From contig CAJFCV020000003.1 in the NCBI GenBank assembly GCA_904066235.2, positions 10,168,001-10,232,000 on the forward strand: a stretch of 64,000 nt of DNA, written 5' to 3'. Under the pieces are notes generated by a model. The model did not search any database, was not told the origin of the DNA, and was given only the letters and a program-made list of their open reading frames with translations. Below are positions 45,201-59,240 of this stretch, piece after piece. This stretch comes from Bursaphelenchus xylophilus. Lineage: Eukaryota; Nematoda; Chromadorea; Rhabditida; Aphelenchoididae. How positions within the stretch are numbered: the first letter of the stretch is position 1; every line of letters begins with the position of its first letter. Both the position numbers and the translations under genes were made by a program.

Positions 45201-48200
45201 TTCACTTTTTTTCATAACCGGTGCCTAGTACAATATCAGATGGTTTGCTCTGCTACGAGCGCAATTTGACTCCAAAATAAGTGAAACTTTCAGAGTTAAA
45301 ATTTCATTCAGTTACGTTTCAAATGGTGTATGTCACGTCGCTACACTCCGACATCTCTAATTCACTTTTTTTCATAACAGGTGCCTAGTATAATATCAGA
45401 TGGTTTGCTCTGCTACGAGCGCAATTTGACTCCAAAATAAGTGAAACTTTCAGAGTTAAAATTTCATTCAGTTACGTTTCAAATGGTGTATGTCACGTCG
45501 CTACACTCCGACATCTCTAATTCACTTTTTTCATAACCGGTGCCTAGTACAATATCAGATGGTTTGCTCTGCTACGAGCGCAATTTGACTCCAAAATAAG
45601 TGAAACTTTCAGAGTTAAAATTTCATTCAGTTACGTTTCAAATGGTGTATGTCACGTCGCTACACTCCGACATCTCTAATTCACTTTTTTTCATAACCGG
45701 TGCCTAGTATAATATCAGATGGTTTGCTCTGCTACGAGCGCAATTTGACTCCAAAATAGGTGAAACTTGCAGTGTTAAAATTTCATTCAGTTATGTTTCA
45801 AATGGTATGTGTCACGTCGCTACACTCCGACATCTCTAATTCACTTTTTTTCATAACCGGTGCCTAGTACAATATCAGATGGTTTGCTCTGCTACGAGCG
45901 CAATTTGACTCCAAAATAGGTGATACTTGCAGTGTTAAAATTTCATTCAGTTACGTTTCAAATGGTGTATGTCACGTCGCTACACTCCGACATCTCTAAT
46001 TCACTTTTTTTCATAACCGGTGCCTAGTACAATATCAGATGGTTTGCTCTGCTACGAGCGCAATTTGACTCCAAAATAGGTGATACTTGCAGTGTTAAAA
46101 TTTCATTCAGTTATGTTTCAAATGGTATATGGCACGTCGCTACACTCCGACATCTCTAATTCACTTTTTTTCATAACCGGTGCCTAGTATAATATCAGAT
46201 GGTTTGCTCTGCTACGAGCGCAATTTGACTCCAAAATAAGTGAAACTTTCAGAGTTAAAATTTCATTCAGTTATGTTTCAAATGGTATATGGCACGTCGC
46301 TACACTCCGACATCTCTAATTCACTTTTTTTCATAACCGGTGCCTAGTATAATATCAGATGGTTTGCTCTGCTACGAGCGCAATTTGACTCCAAAATAGG
46401 TGAAACTTGCAGTGTTAAAATTTCATTCAGATATGTTTCAAATGGTATGTGTCACGTCGCTACACTCCGACATCTCTAATTCACTTTTTTTCATAACCTG
46501 TGCCTAGTACAATATCAGATGGTTTGCTCTGCTACGAGCGCAATTTGACTCCAAAATAGGTGATACTTGCAGTGTTAAAATTTCATTCAGTTACGTTTCA
46601 AATGGTGTATGTCACGTCGCTACACTCCGACATCTCTAATTCACTTTTTTTCATAACCGGTGCCTAGTATAATATCAGATGGTTTGCTCTGCTACGACCG
46701 TAACTTGACTCCAAAATAGGTAAAACTTGCAGTGCTAAAATTTCATTCGGTTATGTTTCAAATGCTATATGTCACGTCGCTACACTCCGACATCTCTAAT
46801 TCACTTTTTTTATAACCGGTGCCTAGTACAATATCAGATGGTTTGCTCTGCTACGAGCGCAATTTGACTCCAAAATAGGTGATACTTGCAGTGTTAAAAT
46901 TTCATTCAGTTATGTTTCAAATGCTATATGTCACGTCGCTACACTCCGACATCTCTAATTCACTTTTTTTTATAACCGGTGCCTAGTACAATATCAGATG
47001 GTTTGCTCTGCTACGAGCGCAATTTGCCTCCAAAATAGGTGAAACTTGCAGTGTTAAAATTTCATTCAATTACGTTTCAAATGGTGTATGTCACGTCGCT
47101 ACACTCCGACATCTCTAATTCACTTTTTTTCATAACCGGTGCCTAGTACAATATCGGATGGTTTGCTCTGCTACGAGCGCAATTTGACTCCAAAATAGGT
47201 AAAACTTGCAGTGCTAAAATTTCATTCGGTTATGTTTCAAATGCTATATGTCACGTCGCTACACTCCGACATCTCTAATTCACTTTTTTTTATAACCGGT
47301 GCCTAGTACAATATCAGATGGTTTGCTCTGCTACGAGCGCAATTTGACTCCAAAATAGGTGAAACTTGCAGTGTTAAAATTTCATTCAGTTACGTTTCAA
47401 ATGGTATATGGCACGTCGCTACACTCCGACATCTCTAATTCACTTTTTTTTATAACCGGTGCCTAGTACAGTATCAGATGGTTTGCTCTGCTACGAGCGC
47501 AATTTGACTCCAAAATAGGTGAAACTTGCAGTGTTAAAATTTCATTCGGTTATGTTTCAAATGCTATATGTCACGTCGCTACACTCCGACATCTCTAATT
47601 CACTTTTTTTTATAACCGGTGCCTAGTACAATATCAGATGGTTTGCTCTGCTACGAGCGCAATTTGACTCCAAAATAGGTGATACTTGCAGTGTTAAAAT
47701 TTCATTCAGTTATGTTTCAAATGCTATATGTCACGTCGCTACACTCCGACATCTCTAATTCACTTTTTTTTATAACCGGTGCCTAGTACAGTATCAGATG
47801 GTTTGCTCTGCTACGAGCGCAATTTGACTCCAAAATAGGTGAAACTTGCAGTGTTAAAATTTCATTCAGTTACGTTTCAAATGGTATATGGCACGTCGCT
47901 ACACTCCGACATCTCTAATTCACTTTTTTTCATAACCGGTGCCTAGTACAATATCGGATGGTTTGCTCTGCTACGAGCGCAATTTGACTCCAAAATAGGT
48001 AAAACTTGCAGTGCTAAAATTTCATTCGGTTATGTTTCAAATGCTATATGTCACGTCGCTACACTCCGACATCTCTAATTCACTTTTTTCTATAACCGGT
48101 GCCTAGTACAATATCAGATGGTTTGCTCTGCTACGAGCGCAATTTGACTCCAAAATAGGTGAAACTTGCAGTGTTAAAATTTCATTCAGTTACGTTTCAA

Positions 48201-49519
48201 ATGGTGTATGTCACGTCGCTACACTCCGACATCTCTAATTCACTTTTTTCTATAACCGGTGCCTAGTACAGTATCAGATGGTTTGCTCTGCTACGAGCGC
48301 AATTTGACTCCAAAATAGGTGAAACTTGCAGTGTTAAAATTTCATTCGGTTATGTTTCAAATGCTATATGTCACGTCGCTACACTCCGACATCTCTAATT
48401 CACTTTTTTTATAACCGGTGCCTAGTACAATATCAGATGGTTTGCTCTGCTACGAGCGCAATTTGACTCCAAAATAGGTGATACTTGCAGTGTTAAAATT
48501 TCATTCAGTTATGTTTCAAATGCTATATGTCACGTCGCTACACTCCGACATCTCTAATTCACTTTTTTTATAACCGGTGCCTAGTACAGTATCAGATGGT
48601 TTGCTCTGCTACGAGCGCAATTTGACTCCAAAATAGGTGAAACTTGCAGTGTTAAAATTTCATTCAGTTACGTTTCAAATGGTATATGGCACGTCGCTAC
48701 ACTCCGACATCTCTAATTCACTTTTTTTCATAACCGGTGCCTAGTACAATATCAGATGGTTTGCTCTGCTACGAGCGCAATTTGACTCCAAAATAAGTGA
48801 AACTTTCAGAGTTAAAATTTCATTCAGTTACGTTTCAAATGGTGTATGTCACGTCGCTACACTCCGACATCTCTAATTCACTTTTTTTCATAACCGGTGC
48901 CTAGTATAATATCGGATGGTTTGCTTTGCTACGAGCGCAATTTGACTCCAAAATAGGTGAAACTTGCAGTGTTAAAATTTCATTCAGTTACGTTTCAAAT
49001 GGTGTATGTCACGTCGCTACACTCCGACATCTCTAATTCACTTTTTTTCATAACCGGTGCCTAGTACAATATCAGAGTGGTTTCGCTCTGCTACGAGCGC
49101 AATTTGACTCCAAAATAAGTGAAACTTTCAGAGTTAAAATTTCATTCAGTTACGTTTCAAATGGTGTATGTCACGTCGCTACACTCCGACATCTCTAATT
49201 CACTTTTTTTCATAACCGGTGCCTAGTACAATATCAGATGGTTTGCTCTGCTACGAGCGCAATTTGACTCCAAAATAGGTGAAACTTGCAGTGTTAAAAT
49301 TTCATTCAGTTATGTTTCAAATGGTATATGGCACGTCGCTACACTCCGACATCTCTAATTCACTTTTTTTCATAACTGGTGCCTAGTATAATATCAGATG
49401 GTTTTCTCTGCTACGATCGCAATTTGACTCCAAAATAAGTGAAACTTTCAGAGTTAAATTTCATTCAGTTACGTTTCAAATGGTATACGTCACGTCGCTA
49501 CACTCCGACATCTCTAATT

Positions 49520-52500
49520 CACTTTTTTTCTAAACACTTTTCTAGTATAATATCAAAGTGTTTCGCTCACTACCGGCGTAATTTGACTCCAAAATAAGTT
49601 AAACTTTCAGAGTTAAAATTTCATTCAGTTATGTTTCAAATGGTATATGTCACGTCGCTACACTCCGACATCTCTAATTCACTTTTTTTCTAAACACTTT
49701 TCTAGTATAATATCAAAGTGTTTTGCTCACTACCGGCGTAAGTTTGACTCCAAAATAGGTGAAACTTTCAGAGTTAAAATTTCATCCAGTTATGTTTCAA
49801 ATGGTATATGTCACGTCGCTACACTCCGACATCTCTAATTCACTTTTTTTCATAACCGGTGCCTAGTATAATATCAGATGGTTTGCTCTGCTACGATCGC
49901 AATTTGACTCCAAAATAAGTGAAACCTTCAGAGTTAAAATTTCATTCAGTTATGTTTCAAATGGTATATGGCACGTCGCTACACTCCGACATCTCTAATT
50001 CACTTTTTTTCATAACCGGTGCCTTGTATAATATCAAAGTGTTTCGCTCACTACCGGCGTAATTTGACTCCAAAATAGGTGAAACTTTCAGAGTTAAAAT
50101 TTCATTCAGTTATGTTTCAAATGGTATATGGCACGTCGCTACACTCCGACATCTCTAATTCACTTTTTTTCATAACTGGTGCCTAGTATAATATCAGATG
50201 GTTTTCTCTGCTACGATCGCAATTTGACTCCAAAATAAGTGAAACTTTCAGAGTTAAATTTCATTCAGTTACGTTTCAAATGGTATACGTCACGTCGCTA
50301 CACTCCGACATCTCTAATTCACTTTTTTTCTAAACACTTTTCTAGTATAATATCAAAGTGTTTCGCTCACTACCGGCGTAATTTGACTCCAAAATAAGTT
50401 AAACTTTCAGAGTTAAAATTTCATTCAGTTATGTTTCAAATAGTATATGTCACGTCGCTACACTCCGACCTCTCTAATTCACTTTTCTTCTAAACACTTT
50501 TCTAGTATAATATCAAAGTGTTTCGCTCACTACCGGCGTAATTTGACTCCAAAATAGGTGAAACTTTCAGAGTTAAAATTTCATTCAGTTACGTTTCAAA
50601 TGGTGTATGTCACGTCGCTACACTCCGACATCTCTAATTCACTTTTTTTCATAACCGGTGCCTAGTACAATATCGGATGGTTTGCTCTGCTACGAGCGCA
50701 ATTTGACTCCAAAATAGGTAAAACTTGCAGTGCTAAAATTTCATTCGGTTATGTTTCAAATGCTATATGTCACGTCGCTACACTCCGACATCTCTAATTC
50801 ACTTTTTTTTATAACCGGTGCCTAGTACAATATCAGATGGTTTGCTCTGCTACGAGCGCAATTTGACTCCAAAATAGGTGAAACTTTCAGAGTTAAAATT
50901 TCATTCAGTTACGTTTCAAATGGTGTATGTCACGTCGCTACACTCCGACATCTCTAATTCACTTTTTTTCATAACCGGTGCCTAGTACAATATCGGATGG
51001 TTTGCTCTGCTACGAGCGCAATTTGACTCCAAAATAGGTAAAACTTGCAGTGCTAAAATTTCATTCGGTTATGTTTCAAATGCTATATGTCACGTCGCTA
51101 CACTCCGACATCTCTAATTCACTTTTTTTATAACCGGTGCCTAGTACAATATCAGATGGTTTGCTCTGCTACGAGCGCAATTTGACTCCAAAATAGGTGA
51201 TACTTGCAGTGTTAAAATTTCATTCAGTTATGTTTCAAATGCTATATGTCACGTCGCTACACTCCGACATCTCTAATTCACTTTTTTTATAACCGGTGCC
51301 TAGTACAGTATCAGATGGTTTGCTCTGCTACGAGCGCAATTTGACTCCAAAATAGGTGAAACTTGCAGTGTTAAAATTTCATTCAGTTATGTTTCAAATG
51401 CTATATGTCACGTCGCTACACTCCGACATCTCTAATTCACTTTTTTTTATAACCGGTGCCTAGTACAATATCAGATGGTTTGCTCTGCTACGAGCGCAAT
51501 TTGACTCCAAAATAGGTGAAACTTGCAGTGTTAAAATTTCATTCAGTTATGTTTCAAATGCTATATGTCACGTCGCTACACTCCGACATCTCTAATTCAC
51601 TTTTTTTATAACCGGTGCCTAGTACAATATCAGATGGTTTGCTCTGCTACGAGCGCAATTTGACTCCAAAATAGGTGAAACTTTCAGAGTTAAAATTTCA
51701 TTCAGTTACGTTTCAAATGGTGTATGTCACGTCGCTACACTCCGACATCTCTAATTCACTTTTTTTCATAACCGGTGCCTAGTACAATATCGGAGTGGTT
51801 TCGCTCTGCTACGAGCGCAATTTGACTCCAAAATAGGTAAAACTTGCAGTGCTAAAATTTCATTCGGTTATGTTTCAAATGCTATATGTCACGTCGCTAC
51901 ACTCCGACATCTCTAATTCACTTTTTTCTATAACACGGTGCCTAGTACAATATCAGATGTGTTTCGCTCTGCTACGAGCGCAATTTGACTCCAAAATAGG
52001 TGATACTTGCAGTGTTAAAATTTCATTCAGTTATGTTTCAAATGCTATATGTCACGTCGCTACACTCCGACATCTCTAATTCACTTTTTTTATAACACGG
52101 TGCCTAGTACAGTATCAGAGTGGTTTCGCTCTGCTACCGAGCGCAATTTGACTCCAAAATAGGTGAAACTTGCAGTGTTAAAATTTCATTCAGTTACGTT
52201 TCAAATGGTATATGGCACGTCGCTACACTCCGACATCTCTAATTCACTTTTTTTCATAACCGGTGCCTAGTACAATATCAGATGGTTTGCTCTGCTACGA
52301 GCGCAATTTGACTCCAAAATAAGTGAAACTTTCAGAGTTAAAATTTCATTCAGTTACGTTTCAAATGGTGTATGTCACGTCGCTACACTCCGACATCTCT
52401 AATTCACTTTTTTTCATAACCGGTGCCTAGTATAATATCGGATGGTTTGCTTTGCTACGAGCGCAATTTGACTCCAAAATAGGTGATACTTGCAGTGTTA

Positions 52501-55500
52501 AAATTTCATTCAGTTACGTTTCAAATGGTGTATGTCACGTCGCTACACTCCGACATCTCTAATTCACTTTTTTTCATAACCGGTGCCTAGTATAATATCA
52601 GATGGTTTGCTCTGCTACGAGCGCAATTTGACTCCAAAATAAGTGAAACTTTCAGAGTTAAAATTTCATTCAGTTATGTTTCAAATGGTATATGTCACGT
52701 CGCTACACTCCGACATCTCTAATTCACTTTTTTCTATAACACGGTGCCTAGTATAATATCAGAGTGGTTTCGCTCTACTACGAGCGCAATTTGACTCCAA
52801 AATAGGTGAAACTTTCAGAGTTAAAATTTCATTCAGTTATGTTTCAAATGGTATATGTCACGTCGCTACACTCCGACATCTCTAATTCACTTTTTTTCTA
52901 TACACTGGTGCCTAGTATAATATCAGATGTGTTTCGCTCTGCTACCGATCGCAATTTGACTCCAAAATAAGTGAAACTTTCAGAGTTAAAATTTCATTCA
53001 GTTATGTTTCAAATGGTATATGTCACGTCGCTACACTCCGACATCTCTAATTCACTTTTTTTCTAAACACTTTTCTAGTATAATATCAAAGTGTTTCGCT
53101 CACTACCGGCGTAATTTGACTCCAAAATAAGTGAAACTTTCAGAGTTAAAATTTCATTCAGTTATGTTTCAAATGGTATATGTCACGTCGCTACACTCCG
53201 ACATCTCTAATTCACTTTTTTTCTAAACACTTTTCTAGTATAATATCAAAGTGTTTCGCTCACTACCGGCGTAATTTGACTCCAAAATAGGTGAAACTTT
53301 CAGAGTTAAAATTTCATTCAGTTATGTTTCAAATGGTATATGTCACGTCGCTACACTCCGACATCTCTAATTCACTTTTTTTCATAACCGGTGCCTAGTA
53401 TAATATCAGATGGTTTGCTCTGCTACGATCGCAATTTGACTCCAAAATAAGTGAAACTTTCAGAGTTAAAATTTCATTCAGTTATGTTTCAAATGGTATA
53501 TGTCACGTCGCTACACTCCGACATCTCTAATTCACTTTTTTTCATAACCGGTGCCTTGTATAATATCAAAGTGTTTCGCTCACTACCGGCGTAATTTGAC
53601 TCCAAAATAGGTGAAACTTTCAGAGTTAAAATTTCATTCAGTTACGTTTCAAATGGTATATGTCACGTCGCTACACTCCGACATCTCTAATTCACTTTTT
53701 TTCTATAACACGGTGCCTAGTATAATATCAAAGTGTTTCGCTCACTACCGGCGTAATTTGACTCCAAAATAGGTGAAACTTTCAGAGTTAAAATTTCATT
53801 CAGTTATGTTTCAAATGGTATATGTCACGTCGCTACACTCCGACATCTCTAATTCACTTTTTTTCTAAACACTTTTCTAGTATAATATCAAAGTGTTTCG
53901 CTCACTACCGGCGTAATTTGACTCCAAAATAGGTGAAACTTTCAGAGTTAAAATTTCATTCAGTTATGTTTCAAATGGTATATGTCACGTCGCTACACTC
54001 CGACATCTCTAATTCACTTTTTTTCATAAACACGGTGCCTAGTATAATATCAGATGTGTTTCGCTCTGCTACGAGCGCAATTTGACTCCAAAATAGGTGA
54101 AACTTTCAGAGTTAAAATTTCATTCAGTTATGTTTCAAATGGTATATGTCACGTCGCTACACTCCGACATCTCTAATTCACTTTTTTCTATAACCGGTGC
54201 CTAGTATAATATCAGATGGTTTGCTCTGCTACGAGCGCAATTTGACTCCAAAATAGGTGAAACTTTCAGAGTTAAAATTTCATTCAGTTACGTTTCAAAT
54301 GGTATATGTCACGTCGCTACACTCCGACATCTCTAATTCACTTTTTTTCATAACCGGTGCCTAGTATAATATCAGATGGTTTGCTCTGCTACGAGCGCAA
54401 TTTGACTCCAAAATAGGTGAAACTATCAGAGTTAAAATTTCATTCAGTTATGTTTCAAATGGTATATGTCACGTCGCTACACTCCGACATCTCTAATTCA
54501 CTTTTTTTCGTAACTGGTGCCTAGTATAATATCAGATGGTTTGCTCTGCTACGAGCGCAATTTGACTCCAAAATAAGTGAAACTTTCAGAGTTAAAATTT
54601 CATTCAGTTACGTTTCAAATGGTATATGTCACGTCGCTACACTCCGACATCTCTAATTCACTTTTTTTCTAAACACTTTTCTAGTATAATATCAAAGTGT
54701 TTCGCTCACTACCGGCGTAATTTGACTCCAAAATAGGTGAAACTTTCAGAGTTAAAATTTCATTCAGTTATGTTTCAAATGGTATATGTCACGTCGCTAC
54801 ACTCCGACATCTCTAATTCACTTTTTTTCTAAACACTTTTCTAGTATAATATCAAAGTGTTTCGCTCACTACCGGCGTAATTTGACTCCAAAATAGGTGA
54901 AACTTTCAGAGTTAAAATTTCATTCAGTTATGTTTCAAATGGTATATGTCACGTCGCTACACTCCGACATCTCTAATTCACTTTTTTTCGTAACTGGTGC
55001 CTAGTATAATATCAGATGGTTTGCTCTGCTACGATCGCAATTTGACTCCAAAATAAGTGAAACTTTCAGAGTTAAAATTTCATTCAGTTATGTTTCAAAT
55101 GGTATATGTCACGTCGCTACACTCCGACATCTCTAATTCACTTTTTTTCATAACCGGTGCCTTGTATAATATCAGATGGTTTGCTCTGCTACGAGCGTAA
55201 TTTGACTCCAAAATAGGTGAAACTTTCAGAGTTAAAATTTCATTCAGTTATGTTTCAAATGGTATATGTCACGTCGCTACACTCCGACATCTCTAATTCA
55301 CTTTTTTTCGTAACTGGTGCCTAGTATAATATCAGATGGTTTGCTCTGCTACGAGCGCAATTTGACTCCAAAATAGGTGAAACTTTCAGAGTTAAAATTT
55401 CATTCAGTTACGTTTCAAATGGTATATGTCACGTCGCTACACTCCGACATCTCTAATTCACTTTTTTTCTAAACACTTTTCTAGTATAATATCAAAGTGT

Positions 55501-58500
55501 TTCGCTCACTACCGGCGTAATTTGACTCCAAAATAGGTGAAACTTTCAGAGTTAAAATTTCATTCAGTTATGTTTCAAATGGTATATGTCACGTCGCTAC
55601 ACTCCGACATCTCTAATTCACTTTTTTTCTAAACACTTTTCTAGTATAATATCAAAGTGTTTCGCTCACTACCGGCGTAATTTGACTCCAAAATAGGTGA
55701 AACTTTCAGAGTTAAAATTTCATTCAGTTATGTTTCAAATGGTATATGTCACGTCGCTACACTCCGACATCTCTAATTCACTTTTTTTCGTAAACACTGG
55801 TGCCTAGTATAATATCAGAGTGGTTTCGCTCTGCTACGAGCGCAATTTGACTCCAAAATAAGTGAAACTTTCAGAGTTAAAATTTCATTCAGTTATGTTT
55901 CAAATGGTATATGTCACGTCGCTACACTCCGACATCTCTAATTCACTTTTTTTCATAAACACGGTGCCTAGTATAATATCAGAGTGGTTTCGCTCTGCTA
56001 CCGAGCGTAATTTGACTCCAAAATAGGTGAAACTTTCAGAGTTAAAATTTCATTCAGTTATGTTTCAAATGGTATATGTCACGTCGCTACACTCCGACAT
56101 CTCTAATTCACTTTTTTTCATAACCGGTGCCTTGTATAATATCAGATGGTTTCGCTCTGCTACGAGCGTAATTTGACTCCAAAATAGGTGAAACTTTCAG
56201 AGTTAAAATTTCATTCAGTTATGTTTCAAATGGTATATGTCACGTCGCTACACTCCGACATCTCTAATTCACTTTTTTTCATAACCGGTGCCTTGTATAA
56301 TATCAGAGTGGTTTCGCTCTGCTACGAGCGCAATTTGACTCCAAAATAGGTGAAACTTTCAGAGTTAAAATTTCATTCAGTTATGTTTCAAATGGTATAT
56401 GTCACGTCGCTACACTCCGACATCTCTAATTCACTTTTTTTCTATAACACGGTGCCTAGTATAATATCAGAGTGGTTTCGCTCTACTACCGAGCGTAATT
56501 TGACTCCAAAATAGGTGAAACTTTCAGAGTTAAAATTTCATTCAGTTATGTTTCAAATGGTATATGTCACGTCGCTACACTCCGACATCTCTAATTCACT
56601 TTTTTTCTAAACACTGTTTCTAGTATAATATCAAAGTGTTTCGCTCACTACCGGCGTAATTTGACTCCAAAATAGGTGAAACTTTCAGAGTTAAAATTTC
56701 ATTCAGTTATGTTTCAAATGGTATATGTCACGTCGCTACACTCCGACATCTCTAATTCACTTTTTTTCTAAACACTTTTCTAGTATAATATCAAAGTGTT
56801 TCGCTCACTACCGGCGTAATTTGACTCCAAAATAGGTGAAACTTTCAGAGTTAAAATTTCATTCAGTTATGTTTCAAATGGTATATGTCACGTCGCTACA
56901 CTCCGACATCTCTAATTCACTTTTTTTCTAAACACTTTTCTAGTATAATATCAAAGTGTTTCGCTCACTACCGGCGTAATTTGACTCCAAAATAAGTGAA
57001 ACTTTCAGAGTTAAAATTTCATTCAGTTATGTTTCAAATGGTATATGTCACGTCGCTACACTCCGACATCTCTAATTCACTTTTTTTCTAAACACTTTTC
57101 TAGTATAATATCAAAGTGTTTCGCTCACTACCGGCGTAATTTGACTCCAAAATAGGTGAAACTTTCAGAGTTAAAATTTCATTCAGTTATGTTTCAAATG
57201 GTATATGTCACGTCGCTACACTCCGACATCTCTAATTCACTTTTTTTCTAAACACTTTTCTAGTATAATATCAAAGTGTTTCGCTCTACTACCGGCGTAA
57301 TTTGACTCCAAAATAGGTGAAACTTTCAGAGTTAAAATTTCATTCAGTTATGTTTCAAATGGTATATGTCACGTCGCTACACTCCGACATCTCTAATTCA
57401 CTTTTTTTCTAAACACTTTTCTAGTATAATATCAAAGTGTTTCGCTCACTACCGGCGTAATTTGACTCCAAAATAGGTGAAACTTTCAGAGTTAAAATTT
57501 CATTCAGTTATGTTTCAAATGGTATATGTCACGTCGCTACACTCCGACATCTCTAATTCACTTTTTTTCTAAACACTTTTCTAGTATAATATCAAAGTGT
57601 TTCGCTCACTACCGGCGTAATTTGACTCCAAAATAGGTGAAACTTTCAGAGTTAAAATTTCATTCAGTTATGTTTCAAATGGTATATGTCACGTCGCTAC
57701 ACTCCGACATCTCTAATTCACTTTTTTTCTAAACACTTTTCTAGTATAATATCAAAGTGTTTCGCTCACTACCGGCGTAATTTGACTCCAAAATAAGTGA
57801 AACTTTCAGAGTTAAAATTTCATTCAGTTATGTTTCAAATGGTATATGTCACGTCGCTACACTCCGACATCTCTAATTCACTTTTTTTCTAAACACTTTT
57901 CTAGTATAATATCAAAGTGTTTCGCTCACTACCGGCGTAATTTGACTCCAAAATAGGTGAAACTTTCAGAGTTAAAATTTCATTCAGTTATGTTTCAAAT
58001 GGTATATGTCACGTCGCTACACTCCGACATCTCTAATTCACTTTTTTTCTAAACACTTTTCTAGTATAATATCAAAGTGTTTCGCTCACTACCGGCGCAA
58101 TTTGACTCCAAAATAAGTGAAACTTTCAGAGTTAAAATTTCATTCAGTTATGTTTCAAATGGTATATGTCACGTCGCTACACTCCGACATCTCTAATTCA
58201 CTTTTTTTCTAAACACTTTTCTAGTATAATATCAAAGTGTTTCGCTCACTACCGGCGTAATTTGACTCCAAAATAGGTGAAACTTTCAGAGTTAAAATTT
58301 CATTCAGTTATGTTTCAAATGGTATATGTCACGTCGCTACACTCCGACATCTCTAATTCACTTTTTTTCTATAACACGTTGCCTAGTATAATATCAGAGT
58401 GGTTTCGCTCTGCTACCGAGCGCAATTTGACTCCAAAATAGGTGAAACTTTCAGAGTTAAAATTTCATTCAGTTATGTTTCAAATGGTATATGTCACGTC

Positions 58501-59240
58501 GCTACACTCCGACATCTCTAATTCACTTTTTTTCATAACACGGTGCCTAGTATAATATCAGATGTGTTTCGCTCTGCTACGAGCGCATTTTGACTCCAAA
58601 ATAGGTGAAACTATCAGAGTTAAAATTTCATTCAGTTATGTTTCAAATGGTATATGTCACGTCGCTACACTCCGACATCTCTAATTCACTTTTTTTCTAA
58701 ACACTTTTCTAGTATAATATCAAAGTGTTTCGCTCACTACCGGCGTAATTTGACTCCAAAATAGGTGAAACTTTCAGAGTTAAAATTTCATTCAGTTATG
58801 TTTCAAATGGTATATGTCACGTCGCTACACTCCGACATCTCTAATTCACTTTTTTTCTAAACACTTTTCTAGTATAATATCAAAGTGTTTCGCTCACTAC
58901 CGGCGTAATTTGACTCCAAAATAAGTGAAACTTTCAGAGTTAAAATTTCATTCAGTTATGTTTCAAATGGTATATGTCACGTCGCTACACTCCGACATCT
59001 CTAATTCACTTTTTTTCTAAACACTTTTCTAGTATAATATCAAAGTGTTTCGCTCACTACCGAGCGCAATTTGACTCCAAAATAAGTGAAACTTTCAGAG
59101 TTAAAATTTCATTCAGTTATGTTTCAAATGGTATATGTCACGTCGCTACACTCCGACATCTCTAATTCACTTTTTTTCTAAACACTTTTCTAGTATAATA
59201 TCAAAGTGTTTCGCTCACTACCGGCGTAATTTGACTCCAA
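49520..59240 (+). repeat. Zone with second monomer type (type B)
   Basis: Type B monomers replace AACCGGTGC...GATGGTTTGC with AAACACTTTT...AAAGTGTTTC around the same CTAGTATAATATCA core, and GCTACGAGCGC with CACTACCGGCG. They alternate with ordinary monomers and with hybrids. Confidence 0.85.
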
